Origin: Brevundimonas sp. UBA7635
Lineage (GTDB): Bacteria; Pseudomonadota; Alphaproteobacteria; Caulobacterales; Caulobacteraceae
Direction: 5' to 3'
Length of the DNA stretch: 9,092 bases
NCBI GenBank assembly: GCA_002483865.1
Contig: DLIT01000010.1
Coordinates: 7,434-16,525 of the forward strand
The notes beneath the pieces were generated by a model, which was not told where the DNA came from, searched no databases, and saw only the letters and a program-made list of their open reading frames with translations. This document shows, in pieces, positions 7,029 to 9,092 of the stretch; position 1 is the stretch's first letter; the number at the start of each line of letters is the position of its first letter. The position numbers were made by a program, and so were the translations under genes.

Positions 7029-8003
7029 ATGCTTGCCATAATTGCAGCCTTCCTGGCCTTTGTGATGATCGGCAGCGTCGGCTGGGTGCTGGTCAGTGGC
7101 GATGACGGCGGTTCGGGTCAGGCAGTCAAGCGTGCCAAATCGCTGCGCACCACCGCGCTGGAAAAGGATACCAAGCGCGCCCCGGCCAACACGCCTGAGG
7201 CCCGCCGCAAGCAGATCCTGCTGCAGCTGCGCGAGGTGGACCGGCGTGACCGCAAGGCGCGGTTGACCCTGGCCTCGAAGCTGAAGCAGGCCGATCTGGC
7301 GATTTCTCCGGGTGCCTTCATGATGGCCAGTGCAGGCCTTGGCCTGTTCGCCGCCCTGATGGGCTTTGTTCTGACCCAGAACCCGCTACTGGCCCTGGGG
7401 CTGGGGATCGCGGCCGGGCTGGGTTTGCCACGCTGGATCGTCGGCATGATGGGCAAGAAGCGGATGAAGGCCTTTTCCCTGGCCTTTCCTGATGCCGTCG
7501 ATGTGCTGGTGCGGGGCATCAAGAGCGGCCTTCCGGTCCATGACGGGTTCAAGATCATCGCCCGCGAAAGCCCCAAGCCTCTGGGCACCGAGTTTCAGGT
7601 TCTGGTCGACGGGATGGGTGTAGGCCTGACCCTGGCCGAGGCGCTGGAGAAGATGTACGGCCGCATCCCCACGCCAGAGCTGAAGTTCTTCGCCATCGTC
7701 ATCGCGATCCAGCAGAAGACCGGCGGCAATCTGGCCGAGGCCCTGACCAATCTGTCCACGGTCCTGCGGGCCCGCCGCATGATGGGCGAGAAGATCAAGG
7801 CCATGTCGTCCGAAGCCATCGCCTCTGCTGGCATCATCGGCTCGCTGCCGCCTGGGGTGATGCTGCTCGTGATGATCAGCAGCCCCGGCTACATGAGCCT
7901 GCTGTTCACCGATGTCCGCGGCAACTTCATGCTTCTGGGGGCTGCTCTTTGGATGGCGCTCGGCATCTTCGTGATGAAACGCATGATTTCGTTCAAGTTC
8001 TGA
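7029..8003 (+). CDS. tadB: Inner-membrane pilus platform protein TadB (CpaG)
   Basis: Polytopic T2SSF/GspF-type inner-membrane protein that with TadC forms the platform on which CpaF acts. The 324-residue product starts at ATG 7029, supported by GGAG at 7019-7022 (6-nt spacing) inside the cpaF end. It has an N-terminal membrane segment (about 3-22), a highly basic cytoplasmic stretch (about 33-88), and a membrane pair (about 97-116 and 118-138). The cytoplasmic T2SSF domain follows (about 150-265): AFPDAVDVLVRGIKSGLPVH (152-171), then ELKFFAIVIAIQQKTGGNLAEAL (217-239) and NLSTVLRARRMM (241-252). Two C-terminal membrane segments are at about 267-286 and 300-318. The domain layout and its position directly after cpaF separate it from TadC, which comes next. 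No truncation is seen. Confidence 0.94.
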   Translation: MLAIIAAFLAFVMIGSVGWVLVSGDDGGSGQAVKRAKSLRTTALEKDTKRAPANTPEARRKQILLQLREVDRRDRKARLTLASKLKQADLAISPGAFMMASAGLGLFAALMGFVLTQNPLLALGLGIAAGLGLPRWIVGMMGKKRMKAFSLAFPDAVDVLVRGIKSGLPVHDGFKIIARESPKPLGTEFQVLVDGMGVGLTLAEALEKMYGRIPTPELKFFAIVIAIQQKTGGNLAEALTNLSTVLRARRMMGEKIKAMSSEAIASAGIIGSLPPGVMLLVMISSPGYMSLLFTDVRGNFMLLGAALWMALGIFVMKRMISFKF

Positions 8004-8015
8004 CGGGAGGCGCAG

Positions 8016-8990
8016 ATGGGCGAGTTCATGCTGTTCATCACCGATCTGGGCAATCTGCTCAGCATTGGCGTCGGCATCGCGGTCTTTGCCAGCATTGTCA
8101 CTGTGGCCAGCCCGATGATGGGCGGAGCGCGGTTGGACAAGCGGATGAAGGCCGTCTCGCAGCGGCGCGAGGACCTGCGCCGCCGGTCACGCCAGGCTCT
8201 GAAGCCTGGCCACGGCAGCCTGCGCCAGCAGGACGGGGGCTTCAAGCAGAAGGTGGTCGAGCGCCTCAACCTGTCCAAGCTGCTTGAAGACCCCACCGTG
8301 ACCGACAAGATGGCCCAGGCCGGGTTCCGGGGGCAGAGGCCAGTCACCACCTTTTACTTCTTTCGCCTGGCCCTGCCATTTGTCTTTCTGGTTCTGGCGG
8401 CCCTCTATCTTTTTCTGATCAATGACCATGGCCAGTCGAGCCTGTTGCGCTTGTGTGCCCTGGTATTTGCCTTCGCGGCGGGCTTCTACGCACCAAATGT
8501 CTATCTGCAGAACCGTATTGCCGCGCGTCGCCAGTCCATTGTCGCAGCCTTTCCCGATGCGCTGGACCTGCTGCTGATCTGTGTGGAATCTGGCATGTCA
8601 ATCGAGGCGGCCATCCAGAAGGTCAGCCAGGAGGTCGGCACCCAGTCGATCGAGTTGGCCGAGGAGCTGAGCCTGCTTTCGGCCGAGCTGTCCTATCTGC
8701 CCGACCGGCGCATGGCCTATGATGGCATGGCGCGGCGGACCAATCATCCGGGCATCCGGGCTGTTGCGACTGCCATGACCCAGGCCGAGACCTATGGCAC
8801 GCCCCTGGGCAACGCCTTGCGGATCATGGCCAAGGAAAACCGCGACCTGCGTCTCTCTGCCGCCGAGAAGAAGGCCGCAGCTCTTCCGGCCAAGCTGACG
8901 GTGCCGATGATCATCTTCTTCTTGCCGGTCCTGTTCATCGTTATCCTGGGCCCGGCGATCATCAACATCCAGAATGTGATGAAGGGTTAG
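8016..8990 (+). CDS. tadC: Inner-membrane pilus platform protein TadC (CpaH)
   Basis: Second T2SSF-type platform protein of the Tad pilus, paralogous to TadB and probably its partner in the inner membrane. The 324-residue product starts at ATG 8016 behind the strongest ribosome site in the window (GGGAGG at 8005-8010, 5-nt spacing). Membrane segments are at about 9-31, 112-134, 142-160 and 296-317. A basic linker (about 39-80) lies between the first two. The T2SSF domain (about 168-290) shows AFPDALDLLLICVESGMSIE (168-187), GIRAVATAMTQAETYGTPLG (236-255) and REN-type charged helices with EKKAAALPAKLTVPMIIFF at 274-292. It ends with LGPAIINIQNV, a typical TadC C-terminus. It is the last gene of the + strand operon here; a convergent gene ends 14 nt after its stop, so no tadD follows directly. 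Confidence 0.94.
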   Translation: MGEFMLFITDLGNLLSIGVGIAVFASIVTVASPMMGGARLDKRMKAVSQRREDLRRRSRQALKPGHGSLRQQDGGFKQKVVERLNLSKLLEDPTVTDKMAQAGFRGQRPVTTFYFFRLALPFVFLVLAALYLFLINDHGQSSLLRLCALVFAFAAGFYAPNVYLQNRIAARRQSIVAAFPDALDLLLICVESGMSIEAAIQKVSQEVGTQSIELAEELSLLSAELSYLPDRRMAYDGMARRTNHPGIRAVATAMTQAETYGTPLGNALRIMAKENRDLRLSAAEKKAAALPAKLTVPMIIFFLPVLFIVILGPAIINIQNVMKG

Positions 8991-9004
8991 GGATCAGGCC
9001 GGTT

Positions 9005-9092
9005 TCAGGCTTCGGCCAGTTGCTTCAGGTTCTCGCACAGCGCCTCATAGGCGCTACGGATGGGAGCCTTGTGCTTGTCGTGGAACAGTTCG
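9005..9092 (-). CDS. C-terminal end of an unidentified minus-strand gene
   Basis: Read on the minus strand, the frame is open from the window edge to TGA (complement of 9005-9007), giving 28 visible residues. They begin ELFHDKHKAP and end CENLKQLAEA. This looks coding: about four-fifths of the third codon positions are G or C, as in the neighbouring genes, and the peptide is a charged, amphipathic-looking helix. No frame on the + strand after the tadC stop looks coding. The gene converges on tadC with 14 nt between the two stops. The fragment is too short to assign a family, and I do not recognise it. Its orientation means it is not part of the cpa transcript. Confidence 0.6.
   Translation of the reverse strand, partial: ELFHDKHKAPIRSAYEALCENLKQLAEA

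Noticed and set aside
8997..9017. Possible terminator stem GGCCG...CGGCC between tadC and the convergent gene
   Set aside because: Only five pairs with an 11-nt loop, no T-run on either strand, and it extends into the minus-strand coding region; such short GC stems are expected by chance here.
1..9092. CRISPR arrays, tRNA or rRNA genes, insertion sequences, integrase or attachment sites
   Set aside because: None is visible; the window is almost entirely filled by the pilus genes, with no spaced repeats or terminal inverted repeats noticed.

Overview
This window is a tight cpa/tad (Flp-type, type IVc) pilus-assembly operon, read left to right on the + strand. The order is cpaA (5' end cut by the window), cpaB, cpaC, cpaD, cpaE, cpaF, tadB (cpaG) and tadC (cpaH). 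The last ~90 bases hold the 3' end of an unrelated gene on the minus strand. High GC content, strong GC bias at third codon positions, and this gene order (as in the Caulobacter pilA-cpa cluster) point to an alphaproteobacterium, most plausibly Caulobacterales or a close relative. That placement rests on gene order and protein character; no database search was possible.

Layout. 1-453: prepilin peptidase CpaA, entering from the left; its first catalytic aspartate lies before the first ATG in the window. 454-563: the only sizeable gap in the operon (110 nt), holding a near-match to a CtrA box, a GC-rich hairpin and the cpaB ribosome binding site. 564-3726: CpaB, the secretin CpaC and the lipoprotein CpaD. 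3723-7025: the localisation/ATPase-like protein CpaE and the motor ATPase CpaF. 7029-8990: the two inner-membrane platform proteins TadB and TadC. 9005-9092: C-terminus of an unidentified convergent gene. The junctions cpaB/C, cpaC/D and cpaD/E are all 4-nt ATGA overlaps. The gaps at cpaE/F and cpaF/tadB are 3 nt, and the tadB/tadC gap is 12 nt, so transcription and translation are very probably coupled along the whole run.

How the parts work together (family knowledge). CpaA trims prepilin leader peptides. CpaF is the hexameric ATPase driving assembly on the TadB/TadC platform. CpaE places the machine in the cell. CpaC is the outer-membrane pore, with CpaB and lipoprotein CpaD as periplasmic and outer-membrane partners. 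The major pilin gene is not in the window; in related clusters it lies just upstream of cpaA. TadD/E/F/G-type genes are also absent.

I do not see a previously undescribed system. The points most worth a second look are the candidate CtrA site before cpaB, the degenerate P-loop and pseudo-receiver of CpaE, the repeated 'FGK' motif linking the CpaE C-terminus to the CpaF N-terminus, and a cysteine-bracketed insert in the CpaC secretin.
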